Below are positions 16,546 to 24,664 of a stretch of 64,000 nt of DNA, piece after piece. Numbering within the stretch: position 1 is the first letter of the stretch; every line of letters starts with the position of its first letter. The notes under the pieces are model-generated. The model did no database searches. It was given only the letters and a program-made list of their open reading frames with translations, and was not told the origin of the DNA. This DNA comes from Ascidiaceihabitans donghaensis (lineage in GTDB: Bacteria > Pseudomonadota > Alphaproteobacteria > Rhodobacterales > Rhodobacteraceae): assembly GCF_900302465.1 (NCBI RefSeq), contig NZ_OMOR01000001.1, positions 2,822,729 through 2,886,728 on the forward strand. Direction: 5' to 3'. A program made the translations under genes and the position numbers.

Positions 16546-17376
16546 ATGCTGGACTATGTGGCGCAACTGGCGACGTTGGAAAATCTTGGAAATCTGTTGA
16601 TGCTTTGCTTTTTGCAAGCTGTTCTGGGTTTCGACAATCTGTTATACATTTCAATCGAAAGCCAGCGCGCCCCTGTGGCCCAACAAGCTGCCGTGCGCAG
16701 ATGGGGTATTTTGATTGCTGTCGCTCTGCGCGTGATTTTGCTTTTTGTCATGATCCGTTTGATCGATGCCATGGCAGAACCCTTTTACATTTTCGATTGG
16801 ACCGGCGTTCTTGAAGGCGGTGTGAACTTTGCGACTTTGGTCTTCGTCATCGGCGGCATTTTCATCATGTACACGGCCGTGAAAGAAATCGGACACATGC
16901 TGACCATTCACCAGCTTGACACAGACGTGGAACAAAAATCGGGCAAATCAGCGACACAGGTTGTGATGCTTATCGTGTTGATGAACCTGATCTTCTCTTT
17001 TGATTCTGTTCTGTCTGCCATCGCCATCACAGACGTGTTCCCAATTCTGGCGACTGCCATTTTGTTGTCAGGCCTTGCCATGTTGCTTTTGGCTGACGGA
17101 GTGACACGCTTTTTGGAAAAGAACCGCATGTATGAGGTTTTAGGCCTGTTCATTTTGCTGATCGTCGGTGTTGTTCTTTTGGGCGAAGCCGGTCAAGCCG
17201 CAGCACATGCGATGCATGATGACAGTCTGGCCCTGAAAGTCGGCGGTTACGAAGTTATTCCGATGTCCAAGACCACCTTCTACTTTTCCGTTTTGGTTCT
17301 TGTTGCGGTCGAAGTGATTCAATCGGGCTATACCCGCAAGCTGAATGCAGAACGCCGCACAGGTGCCAAACACTGA
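16546..17376 (+). CDS. TerC-family integral membrane protein
   Basis: A 276-residue polytopic protein with seven to nine hydrophobic helices. Family motifs are seen at QAVLGFDNLLYISIESQ in the first helix pair and LMNLIFSFDSVLSAIAITD in the middle; both carry the conserved intramembrane Asp (GFDN, SFDS) thought to bind a metal ion. The ATG at 16546 follows GGGGGAC; a TTG-initiated extension to 16495 is not needed. TerC/Alx proteins export Mn2+ or take part in tellurite-type stress complexes. It lies 62 bp before a small ORF and the XpaC-TelA genes on the same strand, so it may belong to the same system. Confidence 0.92.
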   Translation: MLDYVAQLATLENLGNLLMLCFLQAVLGFDNLLYISIESQRAPVAQQAAVRRWGILIAVALRVILLFVMIRLIDAMAEPFYIFDWTGVLEGGVNFATLVFVIGGIFIMYTAVKEIGHMLTIHQLDTDVEQKSGKSATQVVMLIVLMNLIFSFDSVLSAIAITDVFPILATAILLSGLAMLLLADGVTRFLEKNRMYEVLGLFILLIVGVVLLGEAGQAAAHAMHDDSLALKVGGYEVIPMSKTTFYFSVLVLVAVEVIQSGYTRKLNAERRTGAKH

Positions 17377-17438
17377 ACCGCAGCAGTTATCTGGCAAAAA
17401 TGGTTAAGACGCCCTAAGCTGTGCCCAAAGGGAAGCAA

Positions 17439-17528
17439 ATGACACCAAATACCTTTCAAAAGATCGCATATGCCGCGTTGATCGTCCTGATGTTCGGGGT
17501 GACAACCGGCTGGCTTGGAGGACTTTGA
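17439..17528 (+). CDS. Small single-helix membrane protein (29 aa) leading the XpaC-TelA operon
   Basis: A 29-residue ORF, MTPNTFQKIAYAALIVLMFG followed by VTTGWLGGL, starts with ATG after an AAGGGAAG ribosome site. Residues 9-27 form one hydrophobic helix. The codons for its last residues (TTGGAGGACTT) contain the ribosome site of the next gene, which begins 3 bp after the stop, so translation of the two is probably coupled. It may be a membrane micro-protein of the complex or a leader that meters XpaC synthesis. Not recognised as a named family. Confidence 0.6.
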   Translation: MTPNTFQKIAYAALIVLMFGVTTGWLGGL

Positions 17529-17531
17529 CAC

Positions 17532-18434
17532 ATGGCAAAGCGATTTGGTGGTCAATACAGCCCCGATGGCGAAGCATCCGATCTGGATCCGGTCACACCC
17601 GGGGCCTATGACAAGGCGGACGTGTCCCCTGTAGGGGCACGCGCCAATGTGCTGTTTATTCCAGCAATTCCAATGGTGTTTTTGTCGCTGAACGATGGCG
17701 CAATTGGCCTGATCGCAGGTCTGGGCGCCGCCGCCGTTCTGACACTGGCGGCGTGGCTGTTGCGGGGCGGTTTGCAGGCAGAGGCTGCGTTCAATGCCCG
17801 CAAGGTCGCGCGCAAACCCGGTATCCCGCGCAAGATGTTTGCCAGTGCGCTGACAGGCATCGGCATTGCGATGGCCGCCTTTCGGGTAGAGCCGGGCGTG
17901 ATTGCGCCGGTGTTGTATGGATTGGCGGCAATGGGTCTGCATGTGGCCGCCTTCGGCATTGATCCGCTGCGATCAAAAGGGATGGCGGGCATTGATACGC
18001 ACCAACAAGACCGTGTGGCCAAGGTGGTCGATAAGGCCGAAGCCTATCTTGACGAAATGACCGACGCAATGCGCCGCGCCAATGACCGGCGCATGGAACA
18101 AAAGCTGCAAGGGTTTCAAAACAAGGCCCGCGATCTTATCCGCACGGTCGAAGAAGACCCTCGCGATTTGACTGCCGCCCGCAAGTATTTGGGCGTCTAC
18201 TTAAAGGCCTCGCGCGATGCCACGATCAAATTCGCAGACATCTACAGCCGCACACAAGATGCCCGTGCACGCGAAGACTATGCCACACTTTTGGACGATC
18301 TAAGCGCGGGCTTTGATGCCCGCACAAAGAAATTGCTGCTGGAAGACCGCGGCGATCTAAATGTTGAAATTGATGTGCTGCGTGAACGCTTGCAGCGCGA
18401 GGGCGTCCCGGTACGCCCGTCTGACGAGATATAA
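17532..18434 (+). CDS. XpaC-like protein (5-bromo-4-chloroindolyl phosphate hydrolysis family)
   Basis: A 300-residue protein with two hydrophobic hairpins (about residues 38-78 and 103-143) followed by a charged, helical cytoplasmic region (AKVVDKAEAYLDEMTDAMRRANDRR, and TVEEDPRDLTAARKYLGVYLKA). This layout and the final helices match the XpaC family named after the Bacillus gene. Its enzymatic name comes from an indirect assay, and a scaffold role is likelier. XpaC genes lie next to TelA homologues in Bacillus (xpaC-yaaN) as here. GGAGG ribosome site; 15 bp to TelA. Confidence 0.85.
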   Translation: MAKRFGGQYSPDGEASDLDPVTPGAYDKADVSPVGARANVLFIPAIPMVFLSLNDGAIGLIAGLGAAAVLTLAAWLLRGGLQAEAAFNARKVARKPGIPRKMFASALTGIGIAMAAFRVEPGVIAPVLYGLAAMGLHVAAFGIDPLRSKGMAGIDTHQQDRVAKVVDKAEAYLDEMTDAMRRANDRRMEQKLQGFQNKARDLIRTVEEDPRDLTAARKYLGVYLKASRDATIKFADIYSRTQDARAREDYATLLDDLSAGFDARTKKLLLEDRGDLNVEIDVLRERLQREGVPVRPSDEI

Positions 18435-18449
18435 AAAGGAGGACCATGA

Positions 18450-19646
18450 ATGTCCGAAACTGTACGCCAAAAAGCCGAAGCCACTTTAGCAGAAGTCGAA
18501 GCTGTTACAGCAGTGGCTTTGCGCGAGCCTGTGGATGCCGGGGCGGTCGTAACGCTTGCCGAAGCCGACGCCCCTGTTAGCGCTGAAATCACCAAGCGCA
18601 TGGCTGAAATTGACATGGAAAGCACCAATTCCATCGTCTCGTTCGGGTCAAATGCACAAGCCGAATTGCAGGTTATCTCGCAATCCATGCTCGCCGATGT
18701 GCGCAACAAGGATTTGGGACCAGCTGGCGATTCACTGGCCAATATGGTCACGGCCATTCGTGGTTTTTCCATCTCCGAACTCGATGTGCGCCGCGAACGC
18801 ACGTTTTGGGAAAAGCTTCTGGGCCGCGCAGCCCCATTCATGAAGTTCAAAGCGAAATTCGAAGATGTCCAAGGCCAGATTGACGAAATCACTGATGATC
18901 TGGAGGGTCACAAGCACACGCTGATGAAAGACATCAAATCGCTTGATCTGCTCTATGACAAAACGCTCGATTTTTACGACGAACTGGCGCTGTACATTGC
19001 AGCCGGTGAGGAAAAGCTGAAAGAGCTGGACGAGGTCACAATCCCTGCCAAGGCCGCTTCTGTTGAAGCCGCCGCCGAAAACGATCAAGTCATGGTGGCC
19101 CAAGAACTGCGTGACCTGCGTGCCGCGCGTGACGATCTGGAACGCCGTGTCCATGATCTGAAACTGACACGTCAGGTGACGATGCAATCGCTGCCTTCGA
19201 TCCGTTTGGTTCAGGAAAACGACAAAAGCCTTGTGACCAAGATCAGCTCGACTTTGATCAACACAGTGCCTTTGTGGGAAACACAGCTGGCCCAAGCTGT
19301 CACCATGCAACGCAGCGCTGAAGCGGCCAAAGCGGTGCGCAGCGCCAATGATCTGACCAACGAATTGTTGACGTCAAACGCCGAAAACCTGCGCACCAGC
19401 AACAAAATGGTCCGCGAAGAAATGGAACGCGGTGTGTTCGACATCGAAGCTGTCAAAAAGGCAAACGCCGATCTTATTGGCACCATTGAAGACAGCTTGA
19501 AAATCGCGGATGAAGGCAAAGCCAAGCGCGCCGAAGCCGAGATCGAATTGCAGAAGATGGAAACAGATTTGCGCGACACTTTGGCGGCTGCCAAGTCACG
19601 CGAAGACGGTGTGGGCGACAACGCATCCACGTCTGTTCCAGCCTGA
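18450..19646 (+). CDS. Toxic anion resistance protein, TelA family
   Basis: A 398-residue mostly alpha-helical cytoplasmic protein without signal or membrane segment. The family is recognisable from the central block FWEKLLGRAAPFMKFKAKFEDVQGQIDEI, the LETHKHTL-like HKHTLMKDIKSLDLLYDKTL segment, and the C-terminal RSANDLTNELLTSNAENLRTSNKMVREEMERGVFDIEA. TelA homologues confer tellurite or envelope-antibiotic resistance in several bacteria by an unknown mechanism and pair with XpaC. A perfect AGGAGG precedes the start. Same-strand successor of XpaC in the block running to 23417. Confidence 0.93.
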   Translation: MSETVRQKAEATLAEVEAVTAVALREPVDAGAVVTLAEADAPVSAEITKRMAEIDMESTNSIVSFGSNAQAELQVISQSMLADVRNKDLGPAGDSLANMVTAIRGFSISELDVRRERTFWEKLLGRAAPFMKFKAKFEDVQGQIDEITDDLEGHKHTLMKDIKSLDLLYDKTLDFYDELALYIAAGEEKLKELDEVTIPAKAASVEAAAENDQVMVAQELRDLRAARDDLERRVHDLKLTRQVTMQSLPSIRLVQENDKSLVTKISSTLINTVPLWETQLAQAVTMQRSAEAAKAVRSANDLTNELLTSNAENLRTSNKMVREEMERGVFDIEAVKKANADLIGTIEDSLKIADEGKAKRAEAEIELQKMETDLRDTLAAAKSREDGVGDNASTSVPA

Positions 19647-19654
19647 TCTGAAGG

Positions 19655-20626
19655 GTGCAGTGGCGCGGTTATAAGAGCCGACGAATGGCGGCGAAGCTCG
19701 GGGCATGTTTTACATGTCTTGCGACACTCGGGGCGTGTTTGACCCCGGTGGAGCCTGTGCTTACCCCCAAAGCCCGCCCAGCCGCGCTGCGCCCCGCCCC
19801 CATTCAGGTGGCCCAAGCCACATCCGAAAAAAGTGCTGCTTTGCGCAGCTATTTGACCTCGGTGCAATCGTCGCAACTGACCCAAGGTTTGCTGCGACAA
19901 GACGGCGGTGGACCCGATACACCCTTTAGCGCCGAAATGCTGGCCCGTAACTTCAAGCAAATCGTGTTTTACAACGAATACGGCGGTGCCGCCCAAGGGG
20001 TATCCGGCAAACTTCGCCGTTGGGACGCGCCTGTCCAGTTCGAGGTCTTTTTTGGCCCCTCTGTGCCCCCGTCACAACGTGCGCGCGACACGCAGGATGT
20101 GAAGGACTATGCAAAACGATTGGCCCGCGCGACAGGGCATCCGATCAGCGCAAATTCCGGCGGTGCATCGCGTGCAAATTTCCTTGTGTTTTTCGTGTCC
20201 GAAGACGACCGTGCCGCGACCGTAAACCAGATTGCCACCCGTTTACCAGGTATCACACAGGCCAATTTAACGGCCGTGCGCGACCTAAGCCGCGACATTT
20301 ACTGTGCTGTTGCAGCCTACGCCACAGGCCCCGACCGTAGCACCTATACCGCCGCTGTGGCTGTGATCCGTTCAGAAAATCCGGACTTACTGCGTTTGTC
20401 CTGTATCCACGAGGAACTGGCCCAAGGCCTTGGCCTAGCCAACGACAGCCCTGCAGCTCGGCCTTCCATTTTCAACGATGACGATGAGTTCGCATTGTTG
20501 ACCGACCACGACGAAGTGTTGCTCAAAATGCTGTATGACGACCGCCTCAAAGCGGGAATGACCCAGCCTGACGCCGATCCCATTGTGCGCATGCTGGCGC
20601 GAGAACAGACAAAAGGGCCGCTGTAA
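19655..20626 (+). CDS. DUF2927 lipoprotein
   Basis: A predicted lipoprotein of 323 residues from the GTG at 19655, or 313 from the ATG at 19685. The signal (CFTCLATLGAC) ends in a lipobox Cys. The longer start supplies the positively charged n-region (RGYKSRR) and is preferred, although the ribosome sites do not decide. The mature part has the DUF2927 pattern: RRWDAPVQFEVFFGPSVPP, then NFLVFFVSEDD, and LSCIHEELAQGLGLANDSPAARPSIFNDDDEFALLTDHDEVLLKMLYD, where HEELAQGLG recalls a metalloprotease-like HExxxxxxG helix. Its place between TelA and the SPFH gene suggests the extracytoplasmic partner of the system. Confidence 0.8.
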   Translation: MQWRGYKSRRMAAKLGACFTCLATLGACLTPVEPVLTPKARPAALRPAPIQVAQATSEKSAALRSYLTSVQSSQLTQGLLRQDGGGPDTPFSAEMLARNFKQIVFYNEYGGAAQGVSGKLRRWDAPVQFEVFFGPSVPPSQRARDTQDVKDYAKRLARATGHPISANSGGASRANFLVFFVSEDDRAATVNQIATRLPGITQANLTAVRDLSRDIYCAVAAYATGPDRSTYTAAVAVIRSENPDLLRLSCIHEELAQGLGLANDSPAARPSIFNDDDEFALLTDHDEVLLKMLYDDRLKAGMTQPDADPIVRMLAREQTKGPL

Positions 20627-20651
20627 CGGCCCCAAAAGAAGGAGACCCCTT

Positions 20652-21767
20652 ATGGGTATTTTTGATTTTCTGACAGGCGAGTTTATCGACGTCATCCATT
20701 GGGTCGACGACACCCGTGACACGATGGTGTCGCGTTTTGAACGCGAGGGCCACGAGATCAAATACGGTGCCAAGCTGACAGTGCGCGAAGGTCAGGCGGC
20801 TGTGTTTGTGCATGAAGGGCAATTGGCGGATGTCTTTACGCCGGGGCTGTACATGTTGGAAACCAACAACATGCCTATCATGACCACCCTGCAACACTGG
20901 GATCATGGCTTTCAAAGCCCGTTCAAATCCGAAATCTACTTCGTCAACACCACCCGTTTCAACGACCTGAAATGGGGCACCAAGAACCCGATCATCGCCC
21001 GTGACCCCGAATTTGGTCCGGTGCGTTTGCGCGCCTTTGGCACCTATTCCGTTAAGGTGTCTGATCCGGCGCGTTTCTTGGTGGAAATCGTCGGCACCGA
21101 TGGCGAATTCACCATGGACGAGATCAGCTACCAGATCCGCAACATCATCGTGCAAGAGTTTTCGCGCACTTTGGCCAAATCCGGCATCCCTGTGTTGGAC
21201 ATGGCCGCCAACACCCGCGAACTCAGCCAGCTGGTTGCCAAAGACATCAGCGCACAACTGGCGGAATACGGCCTGATGCTGCCCGAGCTATATATCGAGA
21301 ACATCTCGCTGCCGCCTGCCGTCGAAGAGGTCATGGACAAGCGGTCGTCCATGGGTGTGATCGGAAATCTCAACGAATACATGCAATTCCAAGCAGCCGA
21401 AGCTTTGGGACGCGATGGTGGTGCCGCGGCTGCCATGCAAGCAGGCATGGGGGCCGGTTTGGGCATGCAGATGGGACAAGCCATGAGCGCCGGACCATGG
21501 GGCGCAAAGCCTGCCGCAGCCGCCCCCGCACCTGCCGCCATGGCCCCACCTCCGCCGCCTGTAGAACACGTGTGGCACGTTGCGGAAAACGGGGCGACGT
21601 CTGGTCCGTTTTCCAAAGCCAAAATGGGCCGCATGGTGTCCGAGGGCACATTGACCCGCGATACATTCGTGTGGACCGCAGGACAGGATGGCTGGATGAA
21701 AGCCGAAGATGTGCGTGAACTGGCGCAGCTTTTCACCATTTTGCCACCACCTCCACCCGGCGCATAA
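20652..21767 (+). CDS. SPFH-domain protein with C-terminal GYF_2 domain (YdjI/virion-core-like)
   Basis: A 371-residue protein. Residues 1-225 form an SPFH (band 7) domain of the YdjI type: it begins GIFDFLTGEFIDVIHW, without a membrane helix, and includes YGAKLTVREGQAAVFVHEG. A Met/Gly/Ala-rich linker (about 250-300) leads to a GYF_2 domain (WHVAENGATSGPFSKAKMGRMVSEG, ending VWTAGQDGWMKAEDV), which normally binds Pro-rich peptides. AGGAGA ribosome site. In Bacillus the YdjI SPFH protein acts with a PspA-like protein and a zinc-ribbon protein at the membrane; the zinc-ribbon partner is present downstream here. Confidence 0.9.
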   Translation: MGIFDFLTGEFIDVIHWVDDTRDTMVSRFEREGHEIKYGAKLTVREGQAAVFVHEGQLADVFTPGLYMLETNNMPIMTTLQHWDHGFQSPFKSEIYFVNTTRFNDLKWGTKNPIIARDPEFGPVRLRAFGTYSVKVSDPARFLVEIVGTDGEFTMDEISYQIRNIIVQEFSRTLAKSGIPVLDMAANTRELSQLVAKDISAQLAEYGLMLPELYIENISLPPAVEEVMDKRSSMGVIGNLNEYMQFQAAEALGRDGGAAAAMQAGMGAGLGMQMGQAMSAGPWGAKPAAAAPAPAAMAPPPPPVEHVWHVAENGATSGPFSKAKMGRMVSEGTLTRDTFVWTAGQDGWMKAEDVRELAQLFTILPPPPPGA

Positions 21768-21771
21768 GCCT

Positions 21772-22191
21772 GTGCGCCGCCGGTTCACGATTGGATTGCA
21801 TTGGACCGTTTTGGTTCTGCTTATCCTGCTTTTGGCTGGCGGCGTGATCGCAGAAATTGCGTTGCTTTACGCGATATGCGGCTTTGCCATGGTCGCCATC
21901 GCCCTGTTCAAAGGGCTGATGAATGGTCCGGGCCCGAAATTGACAGGCACGCTGCGCAGTGCACATCCCTGGTTAAGCTGGGGCATGTATGCCGTGTTGG
22001 CCCTATCCAGTGGCATCACGTTACGAGCGCTGATGGGAAACGGCAGTTTTGGCATTCCCTTGCCCCGCCTCTATTTCGTGACGCTTTCCATGGTCGCATT
22101 GCATGCGATTTTTCACTTATGGCGGCACACAGCGCTTGGGGATGGCGCATTGCGCCGCATAACGCCAAAGGCGCTGCACGGCATTTTGTAG
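21772..22191 (+). CDS. Small four-helix membrane protein, unknown function
   Basis: About 139 residues from the GTG at 21772. After a basic start (VRRRFTIGLHW) there are four hydrophobic helices (VLLILLLAGGVIAEI, ALLYAICGFAMVAIAL, WLSWGMYAVLALSSGITL, YFVTLSMVALHAIFHLW). His residues near the first and last helices (LHW, LHAIFHLWRH) recall cytochrome b561-like haem ligands, so a haem role is possible but unproven. An ATG at 21709 would overlap the SPFH gene by 59 nt. The gene starts 4 bp after the SPFH stop, implying co-translation within the stress operon. Confidence 0.6.
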   Translation: MRRRFTIGLHWTVLVLLILLLAGGVIAEIALLYAICGFAMVAIALFKGLMNGPGPKLTGTLRSAHPWLSWGMYAVLALSSGITLRALMGNGSFGIPLPRLYFVTLSMVALHAIFHLWRHTALGDGALRRITPKALHGIL

Positions 22192-22301
22192 CGCACTCGG
22201 GGTCATACGGTCCCAAATTCGAATGCAACCTGCGCATTTCAACAGTGGAACCCGTGGCCTGCCTGCGCTAGTTTTGGCCCAAGCAACACGCAAGGTACCC
22301 C

Positions 22302-23417
22302 ATGGACGCCTCAGGCCCCCAAGACGCCCCCGCACCACAATCGGAACACCGGTTTCCGTGTGACAATTGCGGGGCAGATTTCCGCTTTGATCCAAGCGCC
22401 CATACCCTTGTCTGTGACCACTGCGGCAACACCGGCGACATGGACACACCAGCGCCTGTTCATGCGATCAAGGAACTGGATTTTCGGACCGCTCTTGACG
22501 CTGAATTGCCTCACTCGGAAATCGAAGAAACACGCGTTTCAAAATGCCCCAATTGCGCAGCTCAGGTTGAATTCGAACCCGATGTGCACGCCGCAGAATG
22601 TCCGTTCTGCGCAACACCTGTCGTCACCGATACAGGGGCCCACCGCCACATCAAACCGCGCGGGCTGTTACCCTTCGCAATGGATGAAAGTGCGGCCCGT
22701 TCGTCAATGACAGACTGGTTGGGCGGGCTATGGTTCGCCCCCTCCGGCCTGCAGGAATACGCCCGCAAAGGCCGCAAAATGCAGGGAATTTACGTGCCTT
22801 ACTGGACCTTCGATGCAGATACAAAATCTGCATATGCCGGCGAACGGGGCACCGTCTACTACGAAAACCAAACAGTCATGCGCGACGGCAAACGCCAAAC
22901 GGTACGGGTCGCCAAAGTCAGGTGGGCCCGCGTTCGGGGGCGCGTTGCACGCTTTTTTGATGACGTTCTGGTATTGGCTTCAACCTCTTTGCCAAAACGG
23001 TTTACCGATGCTCTGGAACCATGGGATCTAAGTGCAATGGAACCCTACGATCCCGCGTATCTTGCCGGTTTTCGTGCAGAAGGGTATTCAATTGAACTGC
23101 AAGAGGGTTTCAAAGAGGCCCGCATGCGCATGGACGCACAAATCACTCGCGACGTAAAATTCGACATTGGCGGTGACAGGCAACGGGTACATGACATTCA
23201 GACCCAAATCAGCGCGGTCACCTTCAAACACATTCTTCTGCCTGTGTGGTTGGCAGCCTACAAATACCGCGGCAAAACCTACCGGTTTGTCGTCAACGGG
23301 CGCACCGGGCGCGTGCAGGGTGAACGCCCCTATTCTGCCATCAAAATCACCATTGCTGTGGTGGTTGGACTGCTTGTTGCTGGGGCAATCGGTTTTGCCA
23401 TGGCGATGAACCAATGA
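22302..23417 (+). CDS. Double zinc-ribbon protein with C-terminal membrane anchor
   Basis: A 371-residue protein. Two zinc ribbons are clear: Cys20/Cys23 with Cys38/Cys41 (FPCDNCG, LVCDHCG) and Cys82/Cys85 with Cys100/Cys103 (KCPNCA, ECPFCA). A conserved middle follows (KMQGIYVPYWTFDADTKSAYAGERG, then LLPVWLAAYKYRGKTYRFVVNG), and a final membrane helix lies at about 346-367. This is the TFIIB-zinc-finger family that includes Bacillus YdjG, found next to YdjI-like SPFH genes. A preceding 110-bp gap could hold an internal promoter. The stop overlaps the nitroreductase start (ATGA). Confidence 0.85.
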   Translation: MDASGPQDAPAPQSEHRFPCDNCGADFRFDPSAHTLVCDHCGNTGDMDTPAPVHAIKELDFRTALDAELPHSEIEETRVSKCPNCAAQVEFEPDVHAAECPFCATPVVTDTGAHRHIKPRGLLPFAMDESAARSSMTDWLGGLWFAPSGLQEYARKGRKMQGIYVPYWTFDADTKSAYAGERGTVYYENQTVMRDGKRQTVRVAKVRWARVRGRVARFFDDVLVLASTSLPKRFTDALEPWDLSAMEPYDPAYLAGFRAEGYSIELQEGFKEARMRMDAQITRDVKFDIGGDRQRVHDIQTQISAVTFKHILLPVWLAAYKYRGKTYRFVVNGRTGRVQGERPYSAIKITIAVVVGLLVAGAIGFAMAMNQ

Positions 23418-24088
23418 CAGATTTCGAAACACTGAACCGCATCGCAACCGAACGTTATTCGTGCCGCGCCTATAAACCCGATCCCGTCCCAAGGGAAATA
23501 ATCCAGAACATTGTGCAGGTCGCGCAAAAGGTGCCAACATGGTGCAATGCCCAACCTTGGAAATTGACGATTACCGAAGGGGCAGGCACGCAGCGCTTTG
23601 GTGCGGCACTGTACGATCAAGCCATGTCCAACGCGCCAGAACCCGATATCGAATGGCCCAAAGCCTACCCCGGAGCGCTGGGGGAACGGCGACGGGCCTG
23701 CGGTTTTCAGCTTTATGATGCCTTGCAAATCCCCAAGGAAGACCGCGCAGGACGCGCCGCACAGATGATGGAAAACTTCCGTTTCTTCGGGGCGCCGCAT
23801 GTGGCAATCGTGACCACCCCAGCTGTGCTCGGCACATATGGTGCTGTAGATTGTGGCGGCTTCGTTGCAGCCTTTACCCAAGCTGCCACTGCGCAGGGTT
23901 TGGGAACGATCGCACAAGGGGCGATCGCCGCTCAGGCCCCTTTCGTGCGAAACTTTTTCGAACTGCCCGAAGATGAATGGGTGTTGTGCGCAATATCATT
24001 CGGCTATCCCGACACCAAACACCCCGCCAATGCCTTTCGAACAGACAGGGCAGCAGTTGGCGATGTCGTCACCTGGCACGACACATGA
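23414..24088 (+). CDS. Nitroreductase-family flavoprotein
   Basis: A 224-residue FMN-dependent NAD(P)H oxidoreductase. The N-terminal FMN phosphate site is [21 protein letters not shown] at residues 14-34, and the second site lies in the C-terminal [17 protein letters not shown]. The central [23 protein letters not shown] helix packs at the flavin. The substrate may be nitroaromatics, quinones or an unsaturated carbonyl. The start overlaps the zinc-ribbon gene by 4 nt and the stop overlaps dtd by 4 nt, so it is cotranscribed with both. Confidence 0.9.
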   Translation: MTDFETLNRIATERYSCRAYKPDPVPREIIQNIVQVAQKVPTWCNAQPWKLTITEGAGTQRFGAALYDQAMSNAPEPDIEWPKAYPGALGERRRACGFQLYDALQIPKEDRAGRAAQMMENFRFFGAPHVAIVTTPAVLGTYGAVDCGGFVAAFTQAATAQGLGTIAQGAIAAQAPFVRNFFELPEDEWVLCAISFGYPDTKHPANAFRTDRAAVGDVVTWHDT

Positions 24089-24528
24089 GGGCACTGATCC
24101 AAAGAGTGACCAAAGCCCACGTGACTGTAGACGGGTCTTGCGTCGGGGAATGTGGCGCAGGGGCATTGATCTTGGTCTGTGCCATGCCAGACGACACGCC
24201 AGTCACTGTTGAAAACCTGGCTGGCAAAATCGCCAAGCTGCGGATTTTCAAAGACGCAAACGGGAAAATGAACCTGTCAATGTTACAATCCGGCGGCCAA
24301 GCCTTGGTCGTCAGCCAATTCACACTGGCGGCAGACACCGCGCGGGGCAACAGGCCCGGGTTCTCGGGTGCGGCGAAACCAGACGTGGCAGAACGGCTTT
24401 ACCTGCAATTCGTTGACGCGTTGCGGACCCTCGGGATTGAAACACAAACCGGTCAATTCGGTGCCGACATGGCCGTGGACCTGACAAACGACGGTCCGGT
24501 GACAATTTGGCTGGATACCGCAGACTAA
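24085..24528 (+). CDS. dtd: D-aminoacyl-tRNA deacylase
   Basis: A 147-residue enzyme that hydrolyses D-aminoacyl-tRNA (and Gly-tRNA(Ala)) to protect translation. The ATG at 24085 gives the canonical N terminus [17 protein letters not shown]. Active-site motifs SQFTL ([10 protein letters not shown]) and the cross-subunit Gly-cisPro motif [11 protein letters not shown] are intact. Length is normal. It overlaps the nitroreductase stop by 4 nt. Confidence 0.96.
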   Translation: MRALIQRVTKAHVTVDGSCVGECGAGALILVCAMPDDTPVTVENLAGKIAKLRIFKDANGKMNLSMLQSGGQALVVSQFTLAADTARGNRPGFSGAAKPDVAERLYLQFVDALRTLGIETQTGQFGADMAVDLTNDGPVTIWLDTAD

Positions 24529-24664
24529 CCCGTCTTGCGTCCCTGTCTTTTTCCAAAAAACACCCCGCCGGTGGCAAGGGTCCCATCAAGTGAGCTACCC
24601 GGAAATCTCATTGCCGAAAACAGATGCTCCGGCCACAGTCAATCGTTTCAACGAGGCCCTCGGA

